The notes under the pieces are model-generated. The model ran no database searches. It worked only from the letters and a program-made list of their open reading frames with translations, and was not told the DNA's origin. This document shows, in pieces, positions 7,940 through 15,560 of a DNA stretch of 64,000 bases. A program made the position numbers and the translations under genes. The stretch's first letter is position 1, and each line of letters starts with the position of its first letter. The stretch is from Derxia lacustris (GTDB lineage: Bacteria > Pseudomonadota > Gammaproteobacteria > Burkholderiales > Burkholderiaceae_E): the NCBI RefSeq assembly GCF_002105195.1, contig NZ_MUHU01000002.1:248001-312000 (forward strand), written 5' to 3'.

Positions 7940-8587
7940 ATGAAACTTAAATTCCTTGCGGCCGCTCTGCTGTTGGGCGGCGCGGTCGCTGCCCCCGCCG
8001 GCGCCACGGTAATCGACTTCGAGAACGTGCCTGGCCTCGCCAGCAGCGGCATCGACTCGCTGTCTTCGCTGACCAGCTATGCCGGCTTCAACTGGTCGAG
8101 TTCGGACGACATGGCACTGGTCGGCAGCAGCAGCTTTTTTGCCGACAACACCGCGTCCTATCTGGGGCTCGTCGCCGGATGGTCGCTGGGTGCCATTCAG
8201 GGCGGCTACGGCGCCTTCCTCGGCGAGAGCCACAACACCGTCTCGTTCGCCGCGGTCGATGGCAGCACCTTCAGCATCAATAGCGGCTACTTCGCCGGCT
8301 TGAGGGCTGACGGTCTGGCGGGCGCCACGCTGGGCTACACCGCCCTCGTCAACGGCAGTCTGGTCACCGGCAGCGTTCAGCTGAACGGTACGGGCGCAAG
8401 TTCGACGGTGGCGTTCAACCTCAACAACGTCAGCCGCTTCAGCTTCACCTCCGACGGCTATGTCAGCTTCGACAACCTCAATGTCGGCGCCGTCCCCGAG
8501 CCCACCAGCGCCGCCCTCACCGGCCTGGGCATTGCCGTTCTCGCGCTCAAGCGCCGCCGCGCCCAGCGCAACAACGTCGCCGCCTGA
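7940..8587 (+). CDS. PEP-CTERM sorting-domain protein
   Basis: The 215-residue protein starts MKLKFLAAALLLGGAVAAPA, a clear signal peptide, and ends VPEPTSAALTGLGIAVLALK followed by RRRAQR. This is the PEP-CTERM tripartite signal (VPEP motif, hydrophobic helix, basic tail) recognised by exosortase, so the mature protein is expected at or beyond the cell surface. The middle is Ser/Gly/Asn-rich beta-type sequence (VIDFENVPGLASSGIDSL and later GYVSFDNLNVGAVPEP) with no recognised enzyme domain. The start was chosen because the signal peptide begins there and an AGGAA site precedes it. The exosortase gene is not in the window. Confidence 0.92.
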   Translation: MKLKFLAAALLLGGAVAAPAGATVIDFENVPGLASSGIDSLSSLTSYAGFNWSSSDDMALVGSSSFFADNTASYLGLVAGWSLGAIQGGYGAFLGESHNTVSFAAVDGSTFSINSGYFAGLRADGLAGATLGYTALVNGSLVTGSVQLNGTGASSTVAFNLNNVSRFSFTSDGYVSFDNLNVGAVPEPTSAALTGLGIAVLALKRRRAQRNNVAA

Positions 8588-8597
8588 CGACGTTTTC

Positions 8598-8635
8598 ACG
8601 TCGGCGGAACGCCATCCCCGGCGTTTTGCCGACGT
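8598..8635 (+). terminator. Hairpin terminator after PEP-CTERM gene
   Basis: A 16-base stem, ACGTCGGCGGAACGCC against GGCGTTTTGCCGACGT with two G-U pairs, closes a six-base loop ATCCCC just after the stop. The loss of pairing in DNA but not RNA suggests selection on the transcript. No T-run follows. Confidence 0.6.
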
Positions 8636-8722
8636 CTGGCCGCAGCCATCGCGGCCGCCAAATCCCGAGCGCCAATCAGGGTTTATCTTTCGGCTTCCAC
8701 CCCTTCCCGCGAAAGAAAAACC

Positions 8723-9610
8723 ATGAGCCTCATCGCCATCGCGTGGCGCGCGCATCCCGAGTACCCCTTCATCATGATCATGAACCGCGACGAGGCTCAT
8801 GATCGGCCGACCACGCCTGCGGCCTGGCACGAGGCCGACGGCCTGCGCTGGGTCGGCGGGCAGGATGGCGTGGCCGGCGGCACCTGGTTTGGCGCGACCG
8901 AACAAGGCCGCTATGCCGCCGTCACCTCGTGGCGCGGTGTCGGCGATGCGCCGGCGGGCAGCCTGTCGCGCGGCAAGCTGCCGCTCGATTTTCTGGCCAG
9001 CGATGCCGAACCGGTGCAGCACGCCCGCGGCTTCATGCGCGCCAAGCCCGACTGCAATCCGTTCAACCTGGTGGTCGGCACCACGCGCGACGTGTTCTAT
9101 GCCGGCTCGCGCAGCAAACTGCCGCTGGCGCTGACGCCGGGCATCCACACCATCAGCAACGGCCTGCTCGACGAGCACTGGCCCAAGAACGACTGGCTCA
9201 ACAACGCCTTTGGCGCCTATGTGCGCGACAGCGGCGGCTACCGCATGCTGCTCGACTGCTTCACCGGCATGGCCTTCGCCACCGAGGGCCGCGATCTGGG
9301 CCTGAAGGTCGCGCCCAACGCCACCGCCGAAGAACTCGCCGACGGCTGCTTTGCGCTGCTGAGCGACACCACGATCTACGCCGAAGGCCTGCCGAACACC
9401 GGCATCAGCCGCGAGGAAGAAGAGCGGCTGTCGGCCGTGTTCGTGCTGGGCGAGCAGCACGGCACCCGCGCCAGCACCGTGCTCGTGTTGTCGCGCGAGG
9501 GCGATTCCTGGTTCGAGGAGCGCAGCTTCGACGCGAGCGGCGCCGAAACCGGTCGCGCGGTCCACAAGTTCGCGCTGCCGGCCGGCGCCTTTGCCGGCGG
9601 CGAAGACTGA
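8723..9610 (+). CDS. NRDE/TANGO2-family protein
   Basis: The 295-residue protein opens MSLIAIAWRAHPEYPFIMIM and contains NRDEAHDRPTTPAAWHE, the family-defining NRDE motif, followed by GGQDGVAGGTWFGATEQGRY. Family members normally start Met-Cys, with Cys2 proposed as an N-terminal nucleophile; here position 2 is serine. The role of TANGO2-like proteins is not settled, with links to lipid, heme or protein trafficking. A GAAAG site lies upstream of ATG. It is 73 bases before ubiA in the same direction and may be co-transcribed with it. Confidence 0.9.
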   Translation: MSLIAIAWRAHPEYPFIMIMNRDEAHDRPTTPAAWHEADGLRWVGGQDGVAGGTWFGATEQGRYAAVTSWRGVGDAPAGSLSRGKLPLDFLASDAEPVQHARGFMRAKPDCNPFNLVVGTTRDVFYAGSRSKLPLALTPGIHTISNGLLDEHWPKNDWLNNAFGAYVRDSGGYRMLLDCFTGMAFATEGRDLGLKVAPNATAEELADGCFALLSDTTIYAEGLPNTGISREEEERLSAVFVLGEQHGTRASTVLVLSREGDSWFEERSFDASGAETGRAVHKFALPAGAFAGGED

Positions 9611-9683
9611 GCCAAGCCGTCCGCGTGGCGCCGCCTAAACTCGCGCCTGCCGCGCTTCGCGGCGCCACGCCTTCGCCTTTGCC

Positions 9684-10586
9684 ATGACGCCTGCCCACAC
9701 TCCCTCGCCCGTCCGTCCGCCCGCCTCCTTCGCCGAACGCCTGCGCCTGTACGGCCAGCTGATCCGCTTCGACAAGCCGGTCGGCACGCTGCTGCTGCTC
9801 TGGCCCACGCTGACCGCGCTGTGGATTGCCGCCGGCGGTCCGCCGCCCTGGCACATCGCGGCGATCTTTGCGCTCGGCACCTTTCTCATGCGCTCGGCCG
9901 GCTGCGCCATCAACGACTGGGCCGACCGCCATGTGGACCTGCATGTGGAGCGCACCCGCAACCGGCCGCTCACCAGCGGCCGCATTACCGGCGCCGAGGC
10001 GCTCGGCGTGGCGGCGGCGCTGGCGCTTGCCGCCGGCCTGCTGATCCTGCCGCTCAATCTGCTCACCTGGGCCTATGCGGTGCTCGCCGTGGGCGTGGCC
10101 GCGAGCTATCCCTTCTTCAAGCGCTTTTTCCCGGTGCCGCAGGCCTGGCTCGGCATCGCCTTCAGCTTCGGCATTCCGATGGGCTTTGCGGCGGTGCGCG
10201 GCGAAGTGCCGGCGCTGGCCTGGCTGCTGTTGGCGGCCAATCTGCTGTGGGTGATCGCCTACGACACCGAATACGCGCTGGTCGACCTGCCCGACGATCT
10301 GAAGATCGGCATCCGCACCTCGGCCATCACCTTCGGCCGGCATGTGGTCGCCATCGTCATGGCCTGCCATGCGGCGCATCTGGCGCTGATGGCGCTGGCC
10401 GGCGCACTGGCCGGTCTGGGCTGGCCGTGGTGGCTGGCGCTGGCCGGCGCCGCCGCGCTGGCCGCGCGCGACTGGTGGCTGATCCGCGAAAAGGACCGCG
10501 CCCGCTGCTTTCAGGCCTTCCGTGAAAACCATCGGATCGGTGCGCTGCTGTGGCTGGGCGCAATTGCCGCCAGCGCGCTTGGCTGA
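9684..10586 (+). CDS. ubiA: 4-hydroxybenzoate polyprenyltransferase UbiA
   Basis: This 300-residue integral membrane enzyme attaches the polyprenyl tail to 4-hydroxybenzoate in ubiquinone synthesis. LIRFDKPVGTLLLLWPTLTA opens the membrane domain, NDWADRHVDLHVERTRNRPL provides the first Asp-rich prenyl-diphosphate site, and YDTEYALVDLPDDLKIGIRT with SAITFG provides the second. Around eight or nine hydrophobic helices follow the family pattern, and length is typical (about 290). The N-terminal 15 residues are Pro-rich and poorly conserved, so a slightly later start is possible. A perfect palindrome 30 bases after the stop may end the transcript. Confidence 0.95.
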   Translation: MTPAHTPSPVRPPASFAERLRLYGQLIRFDKPVGTLLLLWPTLTALWIAAGGPPPWHIAAIFALGTFLMRSAGCAINDWADRHVDLHVERTRNRPLTSGRITGAEALGVAAALALAAGLLILPLNLLTWAYAVLAVGVAASYPFFKRFFPVPQAWLGIAFSFGIPMGFAAVRGEVPALAWLLLAANLLWVIAYDTEYALVDLPDDLKIGIRTSAITFGRHVVAIVMACHAAHLALMALAGALAGLGWPWWLALAGAAALAARDWWLIREKDRARCFQAFRENHRIGALLWLGAIAASALG

Positions 10587-10615
10587 ATCGCCAGCGGCTG
10601 ACCGCAGCGCCAGCC

Positions 10616-10637
10616 GATGAATTGCCGGCAATTCATC
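10616..10637. repeat. Perfect 22-base palindrome after ubiA
   Basis: GATGAATTGCC is followed directly by its reverse complement. As RNA it could form a nine-pair stem with a CCGG loop and terminate ubiA transcription; as DNA it could be an operator. It shares its AATTGC core with the other inverted repeats in this intergenic region. Confidence 0.6.
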
Positions 10638-10848
10638 AGTCAATTCGCTCGATGCAATGTTTTTCGATAGCACCAGCGATTGCGCTCATCCCGTGCCTGC
10701 GCAATGCAGGCAATCACCTCGGCCATTTCCCGATGGATGGTTTCGGCCCAGTTCACTCGGCAAGCCCGGATAGCCGGCAATCTCGTCAAAGCGTAGAACC
10801 GGGAATCCAGCGGATCGCCGGCAATTCCTCTACCCGACTCACCGACCG

Positions 10849-10870
10849 CCATCGCGCAATTGCCCGATGG
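10849..10870. repeat. Near-perfect 22-base inverted repeat
   Basis: CCATCGCGCAA faces TTGCCCGATGG with one mismatch. It is centred on GCAATTGC, like the palindrome at 10616, and could be a protein-binding site or RNA hairpin upstream of the rpfF-like gene. Confidence 0.5.
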
Positions 10871-10898
10871 CGCACCGGTAAAACTCCCCGGTAAATAC

Positions 10899-10923
10899 TC
10901 AGGCAATTGCCGCATTGGCCTGA
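10899..10923. repeat. Hairpin TCAGGCAAT/ATTGGCCTGA
   Basis: Nine paired bases with one bulged G enclose TGCCGC. This is a third structure with an ATTGCC core in the same intergenic stretch. Confidence 0.45.
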
Positions 10924-11226
10924 TCGCTCCTCGCAGTGCGGCAAACCGGGCATCGCGGCGCTCGCCATGCGCACACCGGCTGCCGCTACCGCAGCCGATT
11001 TGCGCCCGGTACGCAAGCAAACCAGTGCAAACGCCTGAACTGGCGGCTTTTTCCCCAACATCGCACGCCCGGTGTCATGCAAGCGGGCGATGCACAAACC
11101 GGTGGCTCTCAATCGGCCAATATGCGCTGCTGCATTGCCGCATTTCAAATTCAAGTTCCGCGATTGACTGCCGAAAGCCGAAATAGAATCTCCACAACCA
11201 AAGCCAGCGCTTTCCCGGAGATTCCA

Positions 11227-12198
11227 ATGAATTCGGTTGTTCGTGAACTGCCTCGTCTCAACAGCCCGGTTGCCCCTGCGCAATACGAGACCGAATTCGA
11301 TCCGGAATTCGGCGTGTTCTGGGGCTATTTCGCCAACAGCGGCAATGCCTGCTTCACGCTCGAACTGCTGCACGACATCCGTCGCGCCGATGCACGCTTT
11401 CAGGCCAGTCATGGCCAGATCGAGATCGACGGTCAGCGCCGCCGGGCCAATTACTACGTGGCGGCGTCGCGCCAGCCCGGCGTATTCAATACCGGCGGCG
11501 ATCTGGCGCTATTTACCCAATTGATTGCCGAGCGCGACCGCGAAGGGCTGCACGATTACGCGCGGCTGTGCATCGACAATCTTTATGCGCGCAGCCAGCG
11601 CTATTTCTGCGAAGGGCTCATCACCATTTCGCTGGTGCAGGGCGATGCGCTGGGTGGCGGCTTCGAGACCGCGCTGTCGAGCGACATCATCATTGCCGAG
11701 GAGCAGAGCAAGTTCGGCCTGCCCGAAATCCTGTTCAACCTGTTTCCGGGCATGGGCGCCTACAGCTTTCTGGCGCGCCGCGTGGGTCGGCGCACCGCCG
11801 AGCGGCTGATCCTGTCGGGCGAAATCCTGAGCGCGCGCGAGCTGCACGAGCTGGGCATCGTCGATGCGGTGGTGCCCGAGGGCACGGGCCGGGCCGGCAC
11901 GATGGACTGGATCCGGCGCCAGCACCGGCGCCGCAACGGCATGCAGGCGGTGTTCCAGGCGCGCGACGAGATCCAGCCGGTCACGCATGACGAGCTGATG
12001 CGGGTGACCGGCATCTGGGTCGATGCGGCGCTGCGGCTCGACGACAAGGATTTGCGCACGATGCAGCGGCTGGTGCGGGCGCAGACGCGCCGCTTCCAGC
12101 CCGAGACCGCGGCACGCCTGCCGCAACGGCCGATGCCGGCGACCGCCAGCCGGGCGACCGGGACGCAGCCGGCCGACCAGCCAGCCGGCTGCGCCTGA
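11227..12198 (+). CDS. rpfF: DSF synthase, RpfF-like crotonase
   Basis: This 323-residue protein is an enoyl-CoA hydratase-fold enzyme of the RpfF type, which makes cis-2-unsaturated fatty acid signals of the diffusible signal factor (DSF) family from acyl-ACP. ETEFDPEFGVFWGYF, SRQPGVFNTGGDLALF, CIDNLY and GDALGGGFETALSSDIIIAE are followed by FGLPEILFNLFPGMGAYSFL. The catalytic glutamates appear as Glu147 (GGGFE) and Glu167 (GLPEI), 20 residues apart as in known RpfF (Glu141/Glu161). The C-terminal 35 residues are a disordered Pro/Ala/Thr tail. A GGAG site sits seven bases before ATG. It converges on an RpfC-like sensor gene, which strongly supports the quorum-sensing role. Confidence 0.9.
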   Translation: MNSVVRELPRLNSPVAPAQYETEFDPEFGVFWGYFANSGNACFTLELLHDIRRADARFQASHGQIEIDGQRRRANYYVAASRQPGVFNTGGDLALFTQLIAERDREGLHDYARLCIDNLYARSQRYFCEGLITISLVQGDALGGGFETALSSDIIIAEEQSKFGLPEILFNLFPGMGAYSFLARRVGRRTAERLILSGEILSARELHELGIVDAVVPEGTGRAGTMDWIRRQHRRRNGMQAVFQARDEIQPVTHDELMRVTGIWVDAALRLDDKDLRTMQRLVRAQTRRFQPETAARLPQRPMPATASRATGTQPADQPAGCA

Positions 12199-12263
12199 CG
12201 GCAGGGCGGGCGGCGGCTGGCGACGGCGCCGCTCGGTGCCGCCGCCCGCCCCGCCACAGCCGC

Positions 12264-14333
12264 TCAGGCCGTCGGCCGCACCGCCGTCGCCTCGGCAACC
12301 GTGGCGATCAGCCGCAGCGCCGACACCGGCTTGGACAGGAAATGCGCAATCCCCACCTGCCGCGACGCCTCGATCACCTCGGGCGTGGCATTGGCGGTGA
12401 GCATGACCAGCGGCGTGCGCGGCCGGCCCAGCTCGATGTGGGCCAGCGTCTGCGCCACCTCCAGCCCGCCCAGGCCGGGCATGTTCATGTCGAGCACGAT
12501 CAGGTCGAAGCCGCCGGCCTCGGCCGCATCCAGCGCCTGCTCGCCGTCGGCCACCAGGGTCACGCAGCAGCCGACCAGTTCGAGGATGCGGCGCGCGACT
12601 TCCTGATTGATGAGGTTGTCGTCGGCCACCAGCAGCCGCAGCCCGGGCCGGCCGCCGAGCGCCGCGAACTGCTCGGCCAGGCCCAGATCGCTGCGCGCGC
12701 CGCCGGGCCGGGTCGCCTCGCGCGCGAGCTGGCCCGGCGCCAGCGGCCAGGGCAGCACATCGGCATAGCCGATCGAGCGGCAGAGCGCGCCGAGCCGCGC
12801 GTCCTGCGCCGGATCGCAGAGCGCCAGCCGCGGCGCGGCATCGAGCCGGTGCAGCGCCGCGCCCAGCTCCACCACGTCTTCCTGCGGCAGGCCGCCCCAC
12901 ACCAGCACCAGCGCAAACGGGCGCGACTCGGCAAACGCGCGGTCGATGGCCGAGAACGCCGTGGCCAGCTGCTCGGCCTGGACCAGCTCGACCGCGGCGG
13001 CCTCCAGCCCGGCCAGCGTCGCCGGCGCAAACCCCACCGCCAGACAGCGCGGTCGCGCGTCGGCCGCCGCATCGCCGCGCGCCGACACCGAGGCCAGCGC
13101 GATGTCGAACCAGAACCGGCTGCCCTGGCCCGGCGTGCTTTCCACCTTGAGCTCGCCGCCGAACAGCTGCACCAGCTGGCGCGAGATGGTCGTGCCCAGC
13201 CCGGTGCCGCCAAAGCGCCGCGTGGTGCTGTCGTCGGCCTGGGTAAAGCTGTCGAAGATGCGGGTCAGCGCCTCGGCGCTCATGCCGATGCCGGTATCGC
13301 TGATGACGAAGCGCAGCCGCTGGCCGGCGCCGGCGTCGGGCTCCAGCCGCTCCACCGCCAGCTCGACCCGGCCGCGCTCGGTGAACTTGAGCGCATTGCC
13401 CACCAGATTGAGCAGCACCTGGCGCAGCCGGAAGGCATCGCCGCGCAGCGCCGTGTGCAGCCGCGCATCGAGCCGGGTGACGAGCCGCAGCCCCTTGGCG
13501 CGCGCCTGCGGCTCCAGCAGCCGGACCATGCCGTCGACCAGCTCGCGCAGATCGAAGGGCGCGTCTTCGAGCACGATCTTGCCGGCCTCGATCTTGGAAA
13601 AGTCGAGCACATCCTCGACCAGCCCCAGCATCGCGTTCGACGCGGTCGAGATCGAGGTGAGCATCTCGCGCTGATGCACATCCAGCTCGGTTTCACGCAG
13701 CAGATCGTGCATGCCCTGGATCGCGTTGAGCGGCGTGCGCAGCTCATGCGTGACGGTCGACAGAAAGCGCCGCTTGGCCTCGTTGGCCACCTCGGCATGC
13801 TCGATCGCGGTGTAGAGCCGCCGGATCAGCGTGCGCGCATACAGGCTGATCGCCACCAGACCGATGGCCACGCCGATGCCGAAACCGTGGTTCTCGCGCC
13901 AGAACGGCGCCTGCCGCAGCACCGCTGCAAAGCCGATCAGGCTCAGCCCCAGGCTGATGTCGAGATAGCGCCGGCCAAACCGGAAACCGTTGCCGATGGT
14001 GATGAACAGGTAGACGAAGAACAGCGCCGCCCCGTCGAGCCCGGTGGCGATCATCGAGAAGCTGGTCATCGCCACATCGGCCACATTGCCGATCAGCCGG
14101 GGCCAGGGCGCCAGCCAGGGCGCGAGCCGCATCGCCAGCAGGATCGCCAGCGCCAGCGCCAGAAAGCCGAGCAGCGCCATCGACACCTCGGCCGCCGCCG
14201 GATGCGGCTCGGCGCCGAAGAAGGCCGGCAGCAGGCACAGGTAGATGCCAAGGCTCACCGCGATGCGCAGGGCAGCCTGCTCCAGCTCATTGTCGAGCGG
14301 CAGCGTGAAATGGCGCGTCAGGAATCTGGACAT
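12264..14333 (-). CDS. RpfC-like hybrid sensor kinase lacking an HPt domain
   Basis: The 689-residue protein begins with a five-helix membrane input domain (about 20-170; ALRIAVSLGIYLCLLPAFFG is characteristic of RpfC). A HisKA domain with His196 in FLSTVTHELRTPLNAIQG follows, then an HATPase domain (NLVGNALKF, DTGIGM, GGTGLG), a degenerate central segment (about 430-560), and a C-terminal receiver domain with LLVADDNLINQEV and phospho-acceptor Asp615 (VLDMNMPG). Classic Xanthomonas RpfC ends with an HPt domain; here the protein stops about 75 residues after Asp615, so HPt is missing. It should sense DSF at the inner membrane. No rpfG is adjacent. It is convergent with rpfF. Confidence 0.88.
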   Translation of the reverse strand: MSRFLTRHFTLPLDNELEQAALRIAVSLGIYLCLLPAFFGAEPHPAAAEVSMALLGFLALALAILLAMRLAPWLAPWPRLIGNVADVAMTSFSMIATGLDGAALFFVYLFITIGNGFRFGRRYLDISLGLSLIGFAAVLRQAPFWRENHGFGIGVAIGLVAISLYARTLIRRLYTAIEHAEVANEAKRRFLSTVTHELRTPLNAIQGMHDLLRETELDVHQREMLTSISTASNAMLGLVEDVLDFSKIEAGKIVLEDAPFDLRELVDGMVRLLEPQARAKGLRLVTRLDARLHTALRGDAFRLRQVLLNLVGNALKFTERGRVELAVERLEPDAGAGQRLRFVISDTGIGMSAEALTRIFDSFTQADDSTTRRFGGTGLGTTISRQLVQLFGGELKVESTPGQGSRFWFDIALASVSARGDAAADARPRCLAVGFAPATLAGLEAAAVELVQAEQLATAFSAIDRAFAESRPFALVLVWGGLPQEDVVELGAALHRLDAAPRLALCDPAQDARLGALCRSIGYADVLPWPLAPGQLAREATRPGGARSDLGLAEQFAALGGRPGLRLLVADDNLINQEVARRILELVGCCVTLVADGEQALDAAEAGGFDLIVLDMNMPGLGGLEVAQTLAHIELGRPRTPLVMLTANATPEVIEASRQVGIAHFLSKPVSALRLIATVAEATAVRPTA

Positions 14334-14553
14334 GAGGGAGAGCGGACCTCCGGGCGCTTCGGCAGCGGGAGGGGCGCGCGCCGGGACCAGTGTTTGAGCG
14401 GCGATTGTCTTCAGCCCGTCAGGCCGGCGATCCGGCTCGGTCTAGGGCTTTTCCCGGGCAATGTCCCGGTTCGCCAGCCCTCAATTTTTTGCCGGGAACG
14501 CCGTGTGCATGCATCGCCGCCCCGCTGCCCGCCGCCGACAAGAAACACAGCCC

Positions 14554-14910
14554 ATGTACGTCGCCGCACTCCTCGCCAATTTTTTCGAAGCCGGTCATGC
14601 CATCCAGGTGCTGATGGGCGACATCACCCGGGAGCAGTACTTTGCTTCCCGACTGGCGCGCCCGTCCATTCAAAAACATCTGCGCACGATGGCCGACAGC
14701 GCCGCCGCCCTGCCGCCCGAAACCCGCGAGCTGCTGGCCAAGGTCGACTGGCAAGGCTGGATCGATCTGGGCGAGATGCTCGATTGTTCGACACCCGACA
14801 AACGCGACGCGGTCTGGATTGCGCTGGAGAAATGGCTGCCGCCGGCCGGGCTTTATCTGCGGCAATACCGCGCGCGCTATCCCGAACTGTTCACCTTCAA
14901 GATCGGCTGA
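14554..14910 (+). CDS. HepT/DUF86-like small protein, orphan
   Basis: The 118-residue product starts MYVAALLANFFEAGHAIQVL; the upstream part of the frame is basic, low-complexity sequence, so this internal ATG was preferred. The order GDITREQYFASRLARPSIQ, then KHLRTMADSAAALPPETREL, then VDWQGWIDLGEM and VWIALEKWLPP resembles the all-helical DUF86/HepT fold, where an acidic 'igEaa' helix and a W..i..lR segment precede the RX4HXY RNase motif. That catalytic motif is not recognisable here and no MntA nucleotidyltransferase is adjacent, so it is not a standard MntA/HepT toxin system. The similarity is my reading and is weak; call it hypothetical if unconfirmed. A strong terminator follows. Confidence 0.6.
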   Translation: MYVAALLANFFEAGHAIQVLMGDITREQYFASRLARPSIQKHLRTMADSAAALPPETRELLAKVDWQGWIDLGEMLDCSTPDKRDAVWIALEKWLPPAGLYLRQYRARYPELFTFKIG

Positions 14911-14956
14911 CAAATCGGTATCGGCCCCCGGCCGATCGAATCCATCGCCCAAATGA

Positions 14957-14999
14957 AAAACGGCCGGCCGGGGCAATCGCCGCCCCGGCCGGCCGTTTT
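14957..14999. terminator. Bidirectional rho-independent terminator
   Basis: An 18-base perfect stem (AAAACGGCCGGCCGGGGC with its complement at 14982-14999) closes a seven-base loop and is flanked by A4 on one side and T4 on the other. It serves both the + strand gene ending at 14910 and the - strand gene ending at 15014. Confidence 0.85.
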
Positions 15000-15013
15000 G
15001 CGCGCAAGTGCAA

Positions 15014-15472
15014 TCAGAAGGCGCGGACTTCGTCGGCCAGCGCAATGAATTCGAGCTTGTCGGCCTTTTCGAAAACCTCGGCCGGGATGTCGAAGAACAC
15101 CCGGTTCTCGTACCAGGCGCAGGCATAGGGCAGGAAGACCGCGCCGTGCTTGTACTCGCCGAGCAGCGTGTCGCCGGCGTAGAGCGCCAGATCGATGCCG
15201 CTGTTCAGGCCCACGGGCGCGTTGTCGTCGCCGAAGATCTCGAAGGCCACGATGAGCTTGCCGCTAGGCTGGCCGCCCTCGGCGGTGCTGACCAGCAGCA
15301 CGCGGATGTTCTGGAACATGCGGCCGACCTTGCCGCTGTCCTGGGCCTGGCTGAACTCGGCCAGCTTGCCCTTCTTGACGGTCGGTTCGCCGGGAATGCC
15401 GTAGTCGCCCAGACCCGTGGGCTTGGCGGTGGCAACGGTAATGAACGCGCTTTTCTTTTCGAGGGCGGGCAC
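15014..15472 (-). CDS. Conserved-looking hypothetical protein
   Basis: I do not recognise the family. The 152-residue protein starts with GTG (MPALEKKSAFITVATAKPTG) nine bases after a GGAGAA site; a longer frame upstream is unconvincing. It alternates beta-strand-like stretches (NIRVLLVSTAEG, KLIVAFEIFGDD, GIDLALYAGDTLLG) with an acidic C-terminus (FDIPAEVFEKADKLEFIALA). There is no signal peptide or membrane helix, so it is likely cytoplasmic. Composition is less Arg/Ala-biased than random frames here, which supports a real gene. It lies 88 bases after proC on the same strand and could be co-transcribed. Confidence 0.7.
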   Translation of the reverse strand: MPALEKKSAFITVATAKPTGLGDYGIPGEPTVKKGKLAEFSQAQDSGKVGRMFQNIRVLLVSTAEGGQPSGKLIVAFEIFGDDNAPVGLNSGIDLALYAGDTLLGEYKHGAVFLPYACAWYENRVFFDIPAEVFEKADKLEFIALADEVRAF

Positions 15473-15560
15473 GGTGGTTCTCCGAATGTGGGGGAATTGA
15501 TTTGAATTCCCGCGCGCCTCGGCGACATCGCGCCAATTCGGCCCGAACCGAATCGGGCGA

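Larger units (their letters stand above)
10587..11226. promoter_or_regulatory. 640-base palindrome-rich non-coding region upstream of rpfF-like gene
   Basis: No supported gene is visible; the two long frames through this stretch are low-complexity. Base composition is visibly less GC-rich than in neighbouring genes. It carries a perfect 22-base palindrome (10616-10637), a near-perfect 22-base palindrome (10849-10870, one mismatch) and a hairpin at 10899-10923. All are built on GCAATT/AATTGC cores, with further ATTGCC words between them. TAGAAT at 11184-11189 is a good -10, with TTGACT 14 bases upstream (short spacing), about 40 bases before the rpfF-like start. Confidence 0.45.
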
